A stretch of 64,000 bases of DNA from Planomicrobium sp. CPCC 101079. GTDB lineage: Bacteria; Bacillota; Bacilli; Bacillales_A; Planococcaceae. The stretch's first letter is position 1. The number at the start of each line of letters is the position of its first letter. The notes beneath the pieces were generated by a model. The model was not told where the DNA came from. It was given only the letters and a program-made list of their open reading frames with translations, and made no database searches. The translations under genes and the position numbers were made by a program. This document shows, one piece after another, positions 40,819 through 50,218 of this stretch. The stretch spans positions 30,427 through 94,426 of the forward strand of contig NZ_VOHC01000031.1 of assembly GCF_007859275.1 (NCBI RefSeq). Direction: 5' to 3'.

Positions 40819-41564
40819 TGATCAGACGTCCCTTCTTTTTCATAGGGCGGCAGCGTCCTTAAATCCAATACCGGATCCAATAACCGAAAATCGCTCCGGC
40901 CCATCAATCCAATTAGCTCTGCTGCCGTTTCTTCCGGAGTGCTCAGTATGCCAGTATCTTTATAGTCTCGAAAACGGCCAAGAAGCGGAAAATCTTCCGC
41001 ATTGCTCTCCCGAATCTGCGCCTGCATATCGGTATCGATGATGCCTGGAGCGATAGAAACCACTTTGACATCAGCTCCTTCCGCATCAAGCACGCGGCTG
41101 TAATGATCTAGCCCCGCTTTTGACGCGCAATAGGCACTCCAGCCTTGATATATTTTACGGGCTGCGCCCGACGAGATATTGACGATTGCTTTTTCGCATT
41201 CCTTACTTTTAAATTGTGCAATAAACGCCGAGCATAAAATCATCGGCGCTGTTAAATTTAAGTTGATATTCGCTTGAATAGCTTCTGGATCATTGTTATC
41301 CGAGAAACCGATCGGCTCGACAGTACCGGCGTTATTTATCAGTGTTATGCGTTGAACATCCTCTGGGAGCCCTTCGGCAATATCTGCCATCAATCGCGGG
41401 ATTTCAAGCAAACGGGCCAGATCGAAAACGAAAAATCTTTTGCCGCTCCATTCTTTGCTTTGGGAACGGGCAATGCCGATAACAAAATGGCCTGATCTGC
41501 TTAATTGGCGGCAAAGCGCTTGGCCAATCCCCTTGGAGGCACCAGTAACGATGTAAGCATCCAT
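40815..41564 (-). CDS. SDR-family oxidoreductase (YueD-like benzil reductase)
   Basis: A 249-residue classical SDR: 'YIVTGASKGIGQALCRQL' at the N-terminus, 'LINNAGTVEPIG', the Tyr-Lys pair in 'SAYCASKAGLDHYSRV' and 'APGIIDTDMQ'. It resembles YueD, a benzil reductase/sepiapterin-reductase-like enzyme of Bacillus. The natural substrate is unknown. The ATG overlaps the amidohydrolase stop in TGATG, and a 67-residue ORF overlaps its own stop; all three are translationally linked. Confidence 0.9.
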   Translation of the reverse strand: MDAYIVTGASKGIGQALCRQLSRSGHFVIGIARSQSKEWSGKRFFVFDLARLLEIPRLMADIAEGLPEDVQRITLINNAGTVEPIGFSDNNDPEAIQANINLNLTAPMILCSAFIAQFKSKECEKAIVNISSGAARKIYQGWSAYCASKAGLDHYSRVLDAEGADVKVVSIAPGIIDTDMQAQIRESNAEDFPLLGRFRDYKDTGILSTPEETAAELIGLMGRSDFRLLDPVLDLRTLPPYEKEGTSDQ

Positions 41565-43147
41565 CAGCTATGCACCTTGCCGACTTTTTGGAACATGATG
41601 TCCCCTGCAACAACCGTCATTTCCACTTGCGCTTCGAGAATCTGTTCTGCAGCACCTTCGAACAAATCTCGGTCGAATACGGTAAAATCCGCATCATAGC
41701 CTTCTTTTATAATGCCTCGCTCATGTTCTTTGCAAATAGCTGCCGCTGATCCGCTCGTGTAAAGCTGGATAGCTTCAAATCGGGAAAGCTTTTCTTCAGG
41801 CAAATAACCTTCGTGCGTATCATAAGGATTTCTTCTTGTTACTGCCGCATAGATGCCAAGGCGAGGATCCACTTCTTCGATTGGGGCATCCGATCCTCCG
41901 GCTATAATTAATCCGCTTTTCAAAAGTTTCTTCCACGCATATGCCCATTCCATTCGTTCTTCGCCAAGCCGTTCCATAACCCATGGAAAGTCGGACGTGA
42001 CAAAACTTGGCTGCAAATCCAGGATAACGTCAAGTTTTTGCATACGTTCCACCAAATCTTTGCGGACCACCACGGTATGAATCAGCCGGTCCCGCTTTCC
42101 TTGGGGGACCGGATGCGCTTCAATTGCATCGAGCGCTTTTTCCAAACCAAGATCACCGATAACATGTATTGCTACCGCTTCGCCGTAGTTTCTAGCTAAT
42201 GCCACAAGCTCTTTCAACTCATCATCGCCGTGTATGGCCACTCCACTAGTGGATGGGTCATCGTTATATGGTCTGCTGAGCAGCGCTGTTCTTCCACCCA
42301 TTGCACCGTCTGCGAAGATTTTCATCGGGCCGGGTTCGATGAACGGTTCAAAGTATTCGGCGCTTGCCATCATTTTTTCGAATTCGCTGTGAGCGCGCAA
42401 TAAATGTGCACGGAATTTTCGTTTTTCGGTAATGACGTTTTTGAATGCTTGCAGCGGCCGGGAATAATCGCCGTAATAACCCATATCTTCCGTATGGGCC
42501 CCGGTCAATCCGAGCGACAGCAAATCATCAACTGATTTTTCAAGTGCCCGCGTCAAATAGCCGATGCTCACTTCCGGCACTTTCGCAGAAACCAGATCTT
42601 GCGCGGCATCAAGCAAGTAGCCTGTCGGCTCCCCGTCGTTATCCCGGACAATGACGCCGCCTTCTGGATCGGGCGTCTCTTTTGTAATGCCTGCCAAGGC
42701 CAAGGCGCTGGAATTCGCCAGAATGGCATGTCTGCAAATTCGCTTCAAAAGCATTGGCGACTCCGTGATTTCGTCGAGTTCCTGGCGGTGGAAGATTTTC
42801 CGGTCCGGAAAATTGTTTTCATTCCATCCTTCTCCAATGAACCATTCGTTGCCGACAAGGTTAGCTGTCGCGCTCGCCAACCGTTCTTTCATCTCTTCTG
42901 CGGATTCGATTTTCGATAGATCTACACGCAGTATTTTTTCTCCGTGACCAATCATGTGCATATGGCTGTCCACAAATCCCGGATAAACCACTTTGCCGTT
43001 CAGGTTTATTTCTGTATCGGCGTTTTTCTTTAACTCTTCATATGTGCCAAGCTTTGCTATTTTACCGCCCGCGACTAAAGCCGCTTCCGCTGTTTCTCCT
43101 TCTGCAGCCATCGTATAGATGACGCCGCCATGCCATAACACTTCCAT
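41564..43147 (-). CDS. YtcJ-like metal-dependent amidohydrolase
   Basis: A 527-residue amidohydrolase-superfamily enzyme: 'VVYPGFVDSHMHMIGHGE' carries the HxH metal motif, 'AVAIHVIGDLG' the later His, and 'SDAPIEEVDPRLGIYAAV' the terminal Asp motif. COG1574 proteins hydrolyse amides such as N-substituted formamides; the true substrate is unknown. The ATG at 43147 has AAAGGAGTGG. It is first of a coupled operon with an SDR and a small ORF, suggesting they act in the same detoxification or catabolic step, by inference. Confidence 0.88.
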   Translation of the reverse strand: MEVLWHGGVIYTMAAEGETAEAALVAGGKIAKLGTYEELKKNADTEINLNGKVVYPGFVDSHMHMIGHGEKILRVDLSKIESAEEMKERLASATANLVGNEWFIGEGWNENNFPDRKIFHRQELDEITESPMLLKRICRHAILANSSALALAGITKETPDPEGGVIVRDNDGEPTGYLLDAAQDLVSAKVPEVSIGYLTRALEKSVDDLLSLGLTGAHTEDMGYYGDYSRPLQAFKNVITEKRKFRAHLLRAHSEFEKMMASAEYFEPFIEPGPMKIFADGAMGGRTALLSRPYNDDPSTSGVAIHGDDELKELVALARNYGEAVAIHVIGDLGLEKALDAIEAHPVPQGKRDRLIHTVVVRKDLVERMQKLDVILDLQPSFVTSDFPWVMERLGEERMEWAYAWKKLLKSGLIIAGGSDAPIEEVDPRLGIYAAVTRRNPYDTHEGYLPEEKLSRFEAIQLYTSGSAAAICKEHERGIIKEGYDADFTVFDRDLFEGAAEQILEAQVEMTVVAGDIMFQKVGKVHS

Positions 43148-43266
43148 TTGACCACTCCTTTTCTCTTTATTCATCATAAATCCAAATTCTATTGTAGACA
43201 ATAAGATTGAATTAGAAAGACAAAAGTTTTGATTCAGGCGTATAAAAAGAAATTAGTCATGAATTA

Positions 43267-43275
43267 TGATATAAT
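43267..43275 (+). promoter_or_regulatory. Extended -10 promoter of the CorC/HlyC-type gene
   Basis: TGATATAAT is a perfect extended -10. No good -35 lies at 17 bases, as is common for extended -10 promoters. The leader to the start would be about 45 bases. Confidence 0.55.
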
Positions 43276-43304
43276 TGTTCTCATATTATGAAAGCAGAGG
43301 TGAA

Positions 43305-43321
43305 CCCTCCAAGCCGGAGGG
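43305..43321 (+). promoter_or_regulatory. Hairpin covering the ribosome site of the CorC/HlyC gene
   Basis: CCCTCC (43305-43310) pairs exactly with GGAGGG (43316-43321) across a five-base loop. The GGAGGG is the ribosome site of the TTG start at 43327. In the leader a GAGG at 43297-43300 could pair with the CCCTCC instead, giving an open form. This suggests translational control, with no ligand identified. Confidence 0.5.
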
Positions 43322-43326
43322 ATTAA

Positions 43327-44667
43327 TTGGACAGTATACTTTTCTTGAATTTGTTTTTGGTCGTTTTCCTGATTGGCTTGTCGGCATTGTTTGTCGGCTC
43401 TGAATTTTCCATAATCAAAGTGAGAATGTCTCGGATTGATCAGCTAATTTCAGAAGGCCATAAAGGCGCAGCACGTACCAAGAAAATCATTGACAATCTG
43501 GATTATTATCTATCCGCTTGTCAACTAGGCATCACCATTACCGCACTTGGACTTGGATGGCTCGGTGAACCAACCGTCGAACGGATTTTGCATCCGCTAT
43601 TCGACCATTTAAGCGTCGGGGAAACCACATCATCCATACTTTCAATTGCAATCGCTTTTACGTTTATCACTTATATTCACGTCGTCATTGGAGAGTTGGC
43701 CCCTAAAACCTTGGCAATCCAATATGCTGAGAACATGGCGTTGTTCTTCTCACGCCCATTGTTCATCTTCGGCTTGATCATGGGCCCGTTCATCTGGCTG
43801 ATGAATGGTTCGGCACGCGTTTTTCTGCGGATGTTTGGAATCGAACCGGCTGGACATGAACAAGCCCACTCTGAAGAAGAATTGAAAATCATCATGACCC
43901 AGAGCTATCAAAGCGGCGAAATCAACCAAACCGAACTTTCCTATATGCAAAATATCTTCTCATTTGATGAGCGGACGGCAAAAGATATTATGCTGCCCCG
44001 TACTCAAATGGAGACCATTTCATTGGAAATGGAACATAACGACTTGATGGAAATAGTACGGGACAATCAATACACGCGTTATCCGGTTACGGAAAACGGC
44101 GATAAAGACGATATTATCGGGTTTATCAACGTGAAAGAATTGTTGACCAACTATACGTATAAGCAAGATTTAAAAGCCAGCATTATTGTCCATGACATTC
44201 CATTTGTCCACGAACTTGCTCCGCTCCAGGACGTCCTGCTCAAAATGCAGAAAGATCGGGTTCATATGGCGATAGTTATTGACGAATATGGCGGTACCGC
44301 CGGCGTCATAACGATGGAAGATATTTTGGAAGAGATTGTCGGTGAAATACGGGACGAATTCGACGAAGATGAACAAGAAGATATTAAAGCGCTGGATACT
44401 GATAATTATCTCTTGAACGGCCGGGTGTTGCTCGCTGATCTTGAAGGCCGATTTGCTTTAAGCTTTGACGAAAGCGAAGATGTCGACACAATCGGCGGTT
44501 GGATTCAGTTGAAAAATACCGATATCCAAGAAGGCGGTTCAATTTCTCTAGCGGACCACACCGTAACCGTCAAAGAAATGGAAAACCACCAGATTATTTC
44601 AGTATTATTGAGCAAAGTTCCGGAAACGGTCGAAACTGAAAAAGAAATACCTGATTTGAATGTCTAA
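43327..44667 (+). CDS. CNNM/CorC-HlyC family membrane protein
   Basis: The 446-residue protein has an N-terminal DUF21/CNNM membrane domain (three to four hydrophobic segments, about 1-160), a pair of CBS domains (about 200-330, 'IMLPRTQMETISLEMEHNDL', 'VIDEYGGTAGVITMEDILEE') and a C-terminal CorC_HlyC domain ('LNGRVLLADLEGRF'). Relatives export Mg2+ or act in cation homeostasis; the 'hemolysin' name is historical. The start is TTG at 43327, and its ribosome site is held in a hairpin. Confidence 0.93.
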   Translation: MDSILFLNLFLVVFLIGLSALFVGSEFSIIKVRMSRIDQLISEGHKGAARTKKIIDNLDYYLSACQLGITITALGLGWLGEPTVERILHPLFDHLSVGETTSSILSIAIAFTFITYIHVVIGELAPKTLAIQYAENMALFFSRPLFIFGLIMGPFIWLMNGSARVFLRMFGIEPAGHEQAHSEEELKIIMTQSYQSGEINQTELSYMQNIFSFDERTAKDIMLPRTQMETISLEMEHNDLMEIVRDNQYTRYPVTENGDKDDIIGFINVKELLTNYTYKQDLKASIIVHDIPFVHELAPLQDVLLKMQKDRVHMAIVIDEYGGTAGVITMEDILEEIVGEIRDEFDEDEQEDIKALDTDNYLLNGRVLLADLEGRFALSFDESEDVDTIGGWIQLKNTDIQEGGSISLADHTVTVKEMENHQIISVLLSKVPETVETEKEIPDLNV

Positions 44668-44670
44668 TCA

Positions 44671-44704
44671 AAAACCTCCTTCAGCGATGCTGAAGGAGGT
44701 TTTT
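44671..44704. terminator. Bidirectional terminator
   Basis: AAAACCTCCTTCAGC pairs with GCTGAAGGAGGTTTT around a three-base loop. Confidence 0.93.
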
Positions 44705-44713
44705 AGCTTTACT

Positions 44714-45643
44714 TTACTTTTTCTCAATCTGAGATTTTTCAAACTCGAATTTTTTCATAAGCATTTCGCCCGTGTAGCCTTCTTGGATCAGCTTGGCTAA
44801 AATTGCTTTTGTTTCTTCGTCTGCCGCTTCAGGATGTTCCGAACGGTTAATTTCGACCACGTTTTCGTTATCCAAAATCCAATCTGAAAAGCTGCCCGTA
44901 TACAACCTTAGCTGGCGATGCCCTTTTTCCGCCAGCATTGCATATAAGGCCGCTGCAGAAACTCCACTGCCGCAATAAACGACAGCTGGCTCGTTTTTTT
45001 GTAGAATGTCACTAAAATCGACGTCTTCATAAAATTCTTGGCCATGGACAAGCTGCGCCCAGTCAAAATTACGGGCTCCCGGAATCCGTCCAGCCACTTT
45101 GTCGAGCGGTTCATGAATGCCGGCATACCGTTCAGCCGAGCGAGCATCGACCAAGACACCAAGCTCTTTGCCTGAAATGATATTTTTCACATATGTGCGA
45201 TCTGCGTACAAGGAGTCGACAAATTGGAGTTCTGCGAATGTCGGTTCGTATTCCGGAACTTCGGATGTAATTTCAATCCCTTTGTTTTTCAATGCAGAAT
45301 AGCCATTTTTGCTGATATAGACGTGTTCAAAGCCTGCATACTTCAAAAGCCACCACGCACGTGCAGCAAAAGGCGACCCTCCTTGATCGTAAATGACCAC
45401 CTGGTCGTCCGGTGTCAAACCGCTTGACCGGATCAAACGGGCCAATTGGTCTTTAGATGGCATTGGATGCCGGCCGCCTTCTGTTTCCATATCTGACAGG
45501 TCTTTTTCCAAATCCCAAAAAATGGCCCCAGCTACATGCTCCTGATCATAAAGCTCACGTCCGGCTCCTGGATTGCTTAATTCAAACCTCGCATCGATCC
45601 ATCGGTAATTTTCAGTATCTGTCGTTTCAATAAAAACATTCAT
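44714..45643 (-). CDS. Thiosulfate/3-mercaptopyruvate sulfurtransferase (tandem rhodanese)
   Basis: A 309-residue tandem rhodanese. The first domain (about 10-125) has no catalytic Cys; the second (about 155-265) carries Cys224 in 'AVVYCGSGVSAAAL', the CGSGVx loop typical of 3-mercaptopyruvate sulfurtransferases. Visible partners are 'YDQGGSPFAARAWWLLKYAG' and 'LVDARSAERYAGIHE'. The C-terminal about 40 residues ('HPEAADEETKAILAKLIQEG') extend past the domain and are acidic or helical. The ATG at 45643 is only three bases past the dynamin stop, so they are one operon. Confidence 0.93.
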   Translation of the reverse strand: MNVFIETTDTENYRWIDARFELSNPGAGRELYDQEHVAGAIFWDLEKDLSDMETEGGRHPMPSKDQLARLIRSSGLTPDDQVVIYDQGGSPFAARAWWLLKYAGFEHVYISKNGYSALKNKGIEITSEVPEYEPTFAELQFVDSLYADRTYVKNIISGKELGVLVDARSAERYAGIHEPLDKVAGRIPGARNFDWAQLVHGQEFYEDVDFSDILQKNEPAVVYCGSGVSAAALYAMLAEKGHRQLRLYTGSFSDWILDNENVVEINRSEHPEAADEETKAILAKLIQEGYTGEMLMKKFEFEKSQIEKK

Positions 45644-45646
45644 CGC

Positions 45647-48600
45647 TTACACCCTTTCGCCGAGTAAATTTGAGAGTCGTTCTTTCCACTCCGTGAGCTT
45701 TTCCTGTTCATGGAGAAGTGTCCGTTCCGAATCGATTTGATCGATTGCTTGCCGCAGAACATGCTGGCGCAGTCCTTCCGCTTCTTGTTCAATCCAGAAT
45801 TCCGCCCACTCAGCCAGTTTCACTTTTTCCTGGTCCAAATAACGGAGAGCATCAGGTTCCATTAATGTTTGCAAAGCATCCCGGAGTTTTTCTTTTTCAT
45901 TTTTCTCAAAAAAGCTCTTGTTGTTTTTGTAATGTGTTTTGACCGCGCCGTAGTTGGCATTGGCAAACGGTTTATCCACCGTCAGCATTGCCGGTTCTTC
46001 CGGTTCATACGGCGTGAAAGAAAAGTCCGGATTCATGTCGATCAGCTTTTGTGTATCTTCCTTGAAACGGCCGGCTAATCGCTTTTCAATGAATTGGGCC
46101 AGCCGGAAATTAGTGACGCGCAGCTCTTGTTGAAAGTCGAACGCCGCCATCTCGGTAATTTCCGCAAGTGCTGCATCCAACGCTTGCTGAGGCGCTTTCC
46201 CCGTAAACACCGAAGGATTGAAGGCTTCCTTGAAGAAATCATTGAAACGGTAGAACACGCGCTGATTTACATAGTAAAGAAGTTCACCTAACTCCTGCAA
46301 CGCTTCTTTTTCAAGCAGCTTTGCAACAGATGCACTGAAAAGAATTCGCAGCTGCTGCTCAAGCCGCTTCAACTCATCAAGCCGTTCGTCTTTTCTTAAC
46401 AGGTTTTTTTCGGTATGTTCGATCAAACTCTGGAAACGGCCAAGCGCTTTCTGCTCTTCTTCTGCCAATGATTGGACTGCCATCCCTTTCAATTCCTCTT
46501 TCAGGAAATGATGGAATGCTTCTTCAAACTGCTGCATGCCGGCTGTTTCCTTGTCCTTTAACGCCAGCAGACTGGAAACGCCGTAAAGGCGAGGGAATCG
46601 GATGCCGAAACGCTGCAATTCATTCCGCACGTAATTTTCCACTGCTTCTTTTTCTTCTTGGCTGTTTGCCAAATCGATTGCATTGACAATAAAGAACATT
46701 TTATCCATTTCAAAAGCGTCTTTGACCCGGCCAAGCTGGATAAGAAATTCGCGGTCAGCCCGCGCAAAAGCATGGTTATAGTAGGTTATGAAGAGTATGG
46801 CATCTGCGTTCCGGATGTATTCGAATGCCACATTCGTATGCCGGGCATTGATGGAATCCGCCCCCGGTGTGTCGACTAGCGTCACTCCGCTTCGCGTGAG
46901 TTCACAATCATAGTAAAAATCGATTTCATCGACAAAACAGCTTTTTTCTTCCTTGGCCACATAATCGCCGAATTCTTCCCGGTTAGCGCGTATCGTTTCC
47001 CCCAACTTGTTTTGGAATGTTGGATAGCCTTTTTCAAATGCCGCGATGAATGATTTATGCACTTGTTGTTCGGCCGCTTCAATAGCAGGCATGCTAGCAG
47101 CTTTTTTGTAAGCTTCGTCCAATGTTGCTATGGAAATGCCCAGCGCCTGAAACGAATTTCGGACATCTTCCGTCAACTGAGCTGCCGTTTTCAAACGAAC
47201 GTCCGCTGTTTCATGCGGTTGGTTTTGAGATACCGGACGGATCCGGTTGATTGTGGCAGTGGTCGGATTAGGAGAAACCGGGAGCACCTTTTCCCCAAGC
47301 AATGCGTTGGAGAACGAAGATTTTCCAGCACTGAACGCCCCGAACAAAGCGATTGTAAATTCCTGGCCATTCAGCCTTGCCGCTTTTCTCTTCAAATATT
47401 CTGCTGTTTCGGCAAAGCCTTTGATCGGCGCAATCGCTTCTGAAGTGCGCAGCGCCCTGCGCATGACATCCTGTTCATCGAACGACGCCACCGCGGTTTC
47501 TTCAGCCTTCCGCCCGGTTTCCTGCACTTCAGCAGATTCCGCTTGAAGCATGGACGGATCAAATTTTTTCATATCTTCTATCGAGACGTGGAAATCCTTT
47601 TGCCACTGCCTCATTTTTTCCTCGGCCGCCCTTTTTTGCGTCGGCAGGACTGCCGAAAAATCACGCTTCGCTTTGTCTATGCGCGCGTCCATTTCTTCTA
47701 GTGTTTGGATTGCCAGCAGCTTTTGATTTAACTGGTTCGCTTTCATGTCCATTTCCGTGCTGGCCTCGTCGGAGAGCGCTTCAAATTTTTCTTTTTGCGC
47801 TTTTTTCCAGCCATCGGTTTCTTTGATGAACCATTTTTGGACAGCGGAAGTGATGCTGTTGGCAAAATTCAAGACGGCGTCCCCCGACAAGACAGCGCCG
47901 CGCGGAATCTGGTCTTCCACAACAGAAAATGGCACTTCAAATGTCCGGCCATCAATCGCGAGCGCTTCCTCATCGGTCAACAAACCAGCATCTTTTAGAC
48001 TGGTCTTCATCAACTTTTTGACATGGTTTGAGATTTGGGATGCGATAACGGTCACCAAACGCTCTTCCACGTCGTTTTTGCGTGTATCCCGCTCTTCTTG
48101 CGTCTTCTTGCCGCTGAACAACAACCCCACTTTGAAATTCGGCTGGACCGATTCCAAATAAGCCGTCAATGCGTTCCGCAATTCATAGGGCATGATATTG
48201 GCGTTTTCAACCAGTTCTTTTCTTGCTTTCTCAAAGTTTTTTTGCCAATCGTCAAATTCCAGCACTGACATGCGCCGGGACACTTTGGCCATTTCTATTT
48301 TTACATCTTCCCGCTTCGCCCATTCTTCCGGAGACAGAACAGAAGAAAAAGCGTGGAGCCGCTCGATTTTTTCTTCTTCCAGAAAACGCAGATGTTCGTC
48401 TTTCAGCTGCTGAAGCGCTAGATGCGCTGCTGTGCCGACATGCCCTTTCCAGCCTTCCATCGAAGAAGCGACCAAGTTCTTCACTTTCGCAAAATCATTT
48501 CCCGGAAACTCGTAATCCTTCAGCGAAGTGAAAAAGATGCCTTTAGGCTCTACGCCCCATGCCGAAAATGAATCATGGACCGACTGCTTGAAATCAGCAA

Positions 48601-49228
48601 AGCTGAGTTCCCGATCTTGGTGCTTATCGATTTGATTGACGATCAAGTATAAATCCGTGTATTTCTGAAGCTCTTTCGTGAAATTAAAATTCAATTCCGA
48701 TTGTACATGGTTATAGTCCATAACGTAAAAAACCATATCGGCGACATGAAGCGCAGATTCGGTCGACATGCGGTGGGCATCATCGGTGGAATCGACCCCT
48801 GGCGTGTCCATGACGGTAATGCCTTCCGGCAAGACAGAATCTTTATGGCCAATCTCGATTTGGGTAACATCCCCGCTTTTGCAAAATGCTTTGACAGCTT
48901 CAAAATCGTAGTTTTCCGGAAAATACACCGGCGTCTCGTTTTTCATGTTGACGATGGCGAAATCCGCATCGGCTTTTTGGACGTTTACTATATTGGCGCT
49001 AGTCGGAATCGGGCTGGACGGCAATAAGGTCTCGCCGGTCAGTGCGTTGATCATGGATGATTTGCCGGAAGAAAAATGGCCGGCAAATCCGATGATGTAA
49101 TTGTTTTTCAACACCTTTTTTGCAAACAGCTCTGCCTTCGCCGCACGTTCTGTATCTTCGTTTTCTTCGAAGATTTGATAAAGCCGTGCTGTGTCAATCA
49201 ATTCTTTTTCATAATCTAAAGCTGTCAT
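45647..49228 (-). CDS. dynA: Bacterial dynamin with two GTPase domains (DynA)
   Basis: The 1193-residue protein is the same length as Bacillus DynA (YpbR). It holds two dynamin GTPases in one chain, each with a P-loop: 'GHFSSGKSSM' (50-59), with 'VMDTPGVDSTDD' as G3, and the second 'GAFSAGKSSF' near residue 630, with 'LVDTPGADSINA' as G3 and 'IVNAIDLANS' as a G4-like segment. Long helical stalk regions follow each. DynA fuses and protects membranes against antibiotics and phage in relatives. The ATG at 49228 has AAGGAG at eight bases; a start 12 codons earlier lacks a site. It leads a two-gene unit with the sulfurtransferase gene. Confidence 0.95.
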   Translation of the reverse strand: MTALDYEKELIDTARLYQIFEENEDTERAAKAELFAKKVLKNNYIIGFAGHFSSGKSSMINALTGETLLPSSPIPTSANIVNVQKADADFAIVNMKNETPVYFPENYDFEAVKAFCKSGDVTQIEIGHKDSVLPEGITVMDTPGVDSTDDAHRMSTESALHVADMVFYVMDYNHVQSELNFNFTKELQKYTDLYLIVNQIDKHQDRELSFADFKQSVHDSFSAWGVEPKGIFFTSLKDYEFPGNDFAKVKNLVASSMEGWKGHVGTAAHLALQQLKDEHLRFLEEEKIERLHAFSSVLSPEEWAKREDVKIEMAKVSRRMSVLEFDDWQKNFEKARKELVENANIMPYELRNALTAYLESVQPNFKVGLLFSGKKTQEERDTRKNDVEERLVTVIASQISNHVKKLMKTSLKDAGLLTDEEALAIDGRTFEVPFSVVEDQIPRGAVLSGDAVLNFANSITSAVQKWFIKETDGWKKAQKEKFEALSDEASTEMDMKANQLNQKLLAIQTLEEMDARIDKAKRDFSAVLPTQKRAAEEKMRQWQKDFHVSIEDMKKFDPSMLQAESAEVQETGRKAEETAVASFDEQDVMRRALRTSEAIAPIKGFAETAEYLKRKAARLNGQEFTIALFGAFSAGKSSFSNALLGEKVLPVSPNPTTATINRIRPVSQNQPHETADVRLKTAAQLTEDVRNSFQALGISIATLDEAYKKAASMPAIEAAEQQVHKSFIAAFEKGYPTFQNKLGETIRANREEFGDYVAKEEKSCFVDEIDFYYDCELTRSGVTLVDTPGADSINARHTNVAFEYIRNADAILFITYYNHAFARADREFLIQLGRVKDAFEMDKMFFIVNAIDLANSQEEKEAVENYVRNELQRFGIRFPRLYGVSSLLALKDKETAGMQQFEEAFHHFLKEELKGMAVQSLAEEEQKALGRFQSLIEHTEKNLLRKDERLDELKRLEQQLRILFSASVAKLLEKEALQELGELLYYVNQRVFYRFNDFFKEAFNPSVFTGKAPQQALDAALAEITEMAAFDFQQELRVTNFRLAQFIEKRLAGRFKEDTQKLIDMNPDFSFTPYEPEEPAMLTVDKPFANANYGAVKTHYKNNKSFFEKNEKEKLRDALQTLMEPDALRYLDQEKVKLAEWAEFWIEQEAEGLRQHVLRQAIDQIDSERTLLHEQEKLTEWKERLSNLLGERV

Positions 49229-49283
49229 ATACGAATCTCCTTCTTCAAATACTGCTACCATCATATCATTTTTTTCTTAGGAA

Positions 49284-49315
49284 CGAAAAAAATCCTTTCC
49301 CAGAAGGAAAGGATT
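49284..49315 (-). terminator. Intrinsic terminator after the SDR gene
   Basis: AAATCCTTTCC pairs with GGAAAGGATTT around a four-base loop, followed leftward by seven T. Confidence 0.88.
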
Positions 49316-49324
49316 TATTGAAAA

Positions 49325-50083
49325 TCAGGAAAAACCATGGATGGTCATTCCACCATCGACAAAAAGAGTCTGCCCTGTTATGTAACTTGCTGCGTCGGAC
49401 GCCAAGAATACGACAGGTGATGCCACTTCAGGAAGTTCTCCAACCCGCTTCATCGGTGTGACAGCCAATATCGAATTAAGGTATTCTTCGTCATTGAGCA
49501 GTTTTTCAGTCAACGGCGTTTTGAAATACCAAGGGCCGATTGCGTTAACGCGGATATTCGAAGCTCCCCACTCCATCGCCATCACTTTTGTCATTTGGAT
49601 AATCGCCGCTTTTGAAGCCGCATAAATGATGCCGGTCTTCAGCGCACGTTCGCCGCCGACCGAACTGATGTTGATGATTGAACCGCCGCCGTTCATCTCT
49701 TTTGCTGCTTCCTGAGAGAACATAAAAACGCTTTGTGCATTGGTATCCATAATCTTATGCCACTCAGCATCAGTAGCGTTGGCAAGAGACGAGCGGATAT
49801 TCATGCCTGCGTTATTGACCAATACATCAACACCGCCAAACTCCTGAACCGTTTTCGCTACAGCGTTCTGAATTTGTTTGCGGTCGGTGATATCGGCCAC
49901 GCAATAGCTTGTCCGGTTGTTGCTGATTTCCTGCTGCACTTGCTTGAGATCTGCTTCTGTCCGGGCAACGAGCATAAGGTTTGCTCCCGCTTCTGCAACC
50001 GCAATCGCAATCGCTTTGCCGATCCCTTTCCCTGCTCCGGTTACGATAGCAGTTTTGCCTTCCAAACTAAATGATTTTAACAT
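49325..50083 (-). CDS. SDR-family oxidoreductase
   Basis: The 252-residue classical SDR has '[20 protein letters not shown]', '[12 protein letters not shown]', the catalytic Tyr-Lys in '[20 protein letters not shown]' and a C-terminal '[12 protein letters not shown]'. The overall similarity is to gluconate 5-dehydrogenase-like or 3-oxoacyl-ACP reductase-like SDRs; the substrate is open. The second of two adjacent ATGs (50083) has the better distance from GGAGGGG. It is monocistronic. Confidence 0.9.
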   Translation of the reverse strand: MLKSFSLEGKTAIVTGAGKGIGKAIAIAVAEAGANLMLVARTEADLKQVQQEISNNRTSYCVADITDRKQIQNAVAKTVQEFGGVDVLVNNAGMNIRSSLANATDAEWHKIMDTNAQSVFMFSQEAAKEMNGGGSIINISSVGGERALKTGIIYAASKAAIIQMTKVMAMEWGASNIRVNAIGPWYFKTPLTEKLLNDEEYLNSILAVTPMKRVGELPEVASPVVFLASDAASYITGQTLFVDGGMTIHGFS

Positions 50084-50218
50084 CATATCCCCTCCTATTT
50101 TCATTATAATCAAAAAGTTCCCGTTTAGGAAAAGTTGGCGGCTAGAAGTTAGTGAAACTTCTAATGTTTCAAGACGTATCTTCTATAAAGAAGACTAAAT
50201 AATTAGGAGGATCAGTTC

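Noticed and set aside
43276..43326. Magnesium (M-box) riboswitch before the CorC/HlyC gene
   Set aside because: The leader is only about 45 bases, far too short for an M-box; only a simple hairpin is present.
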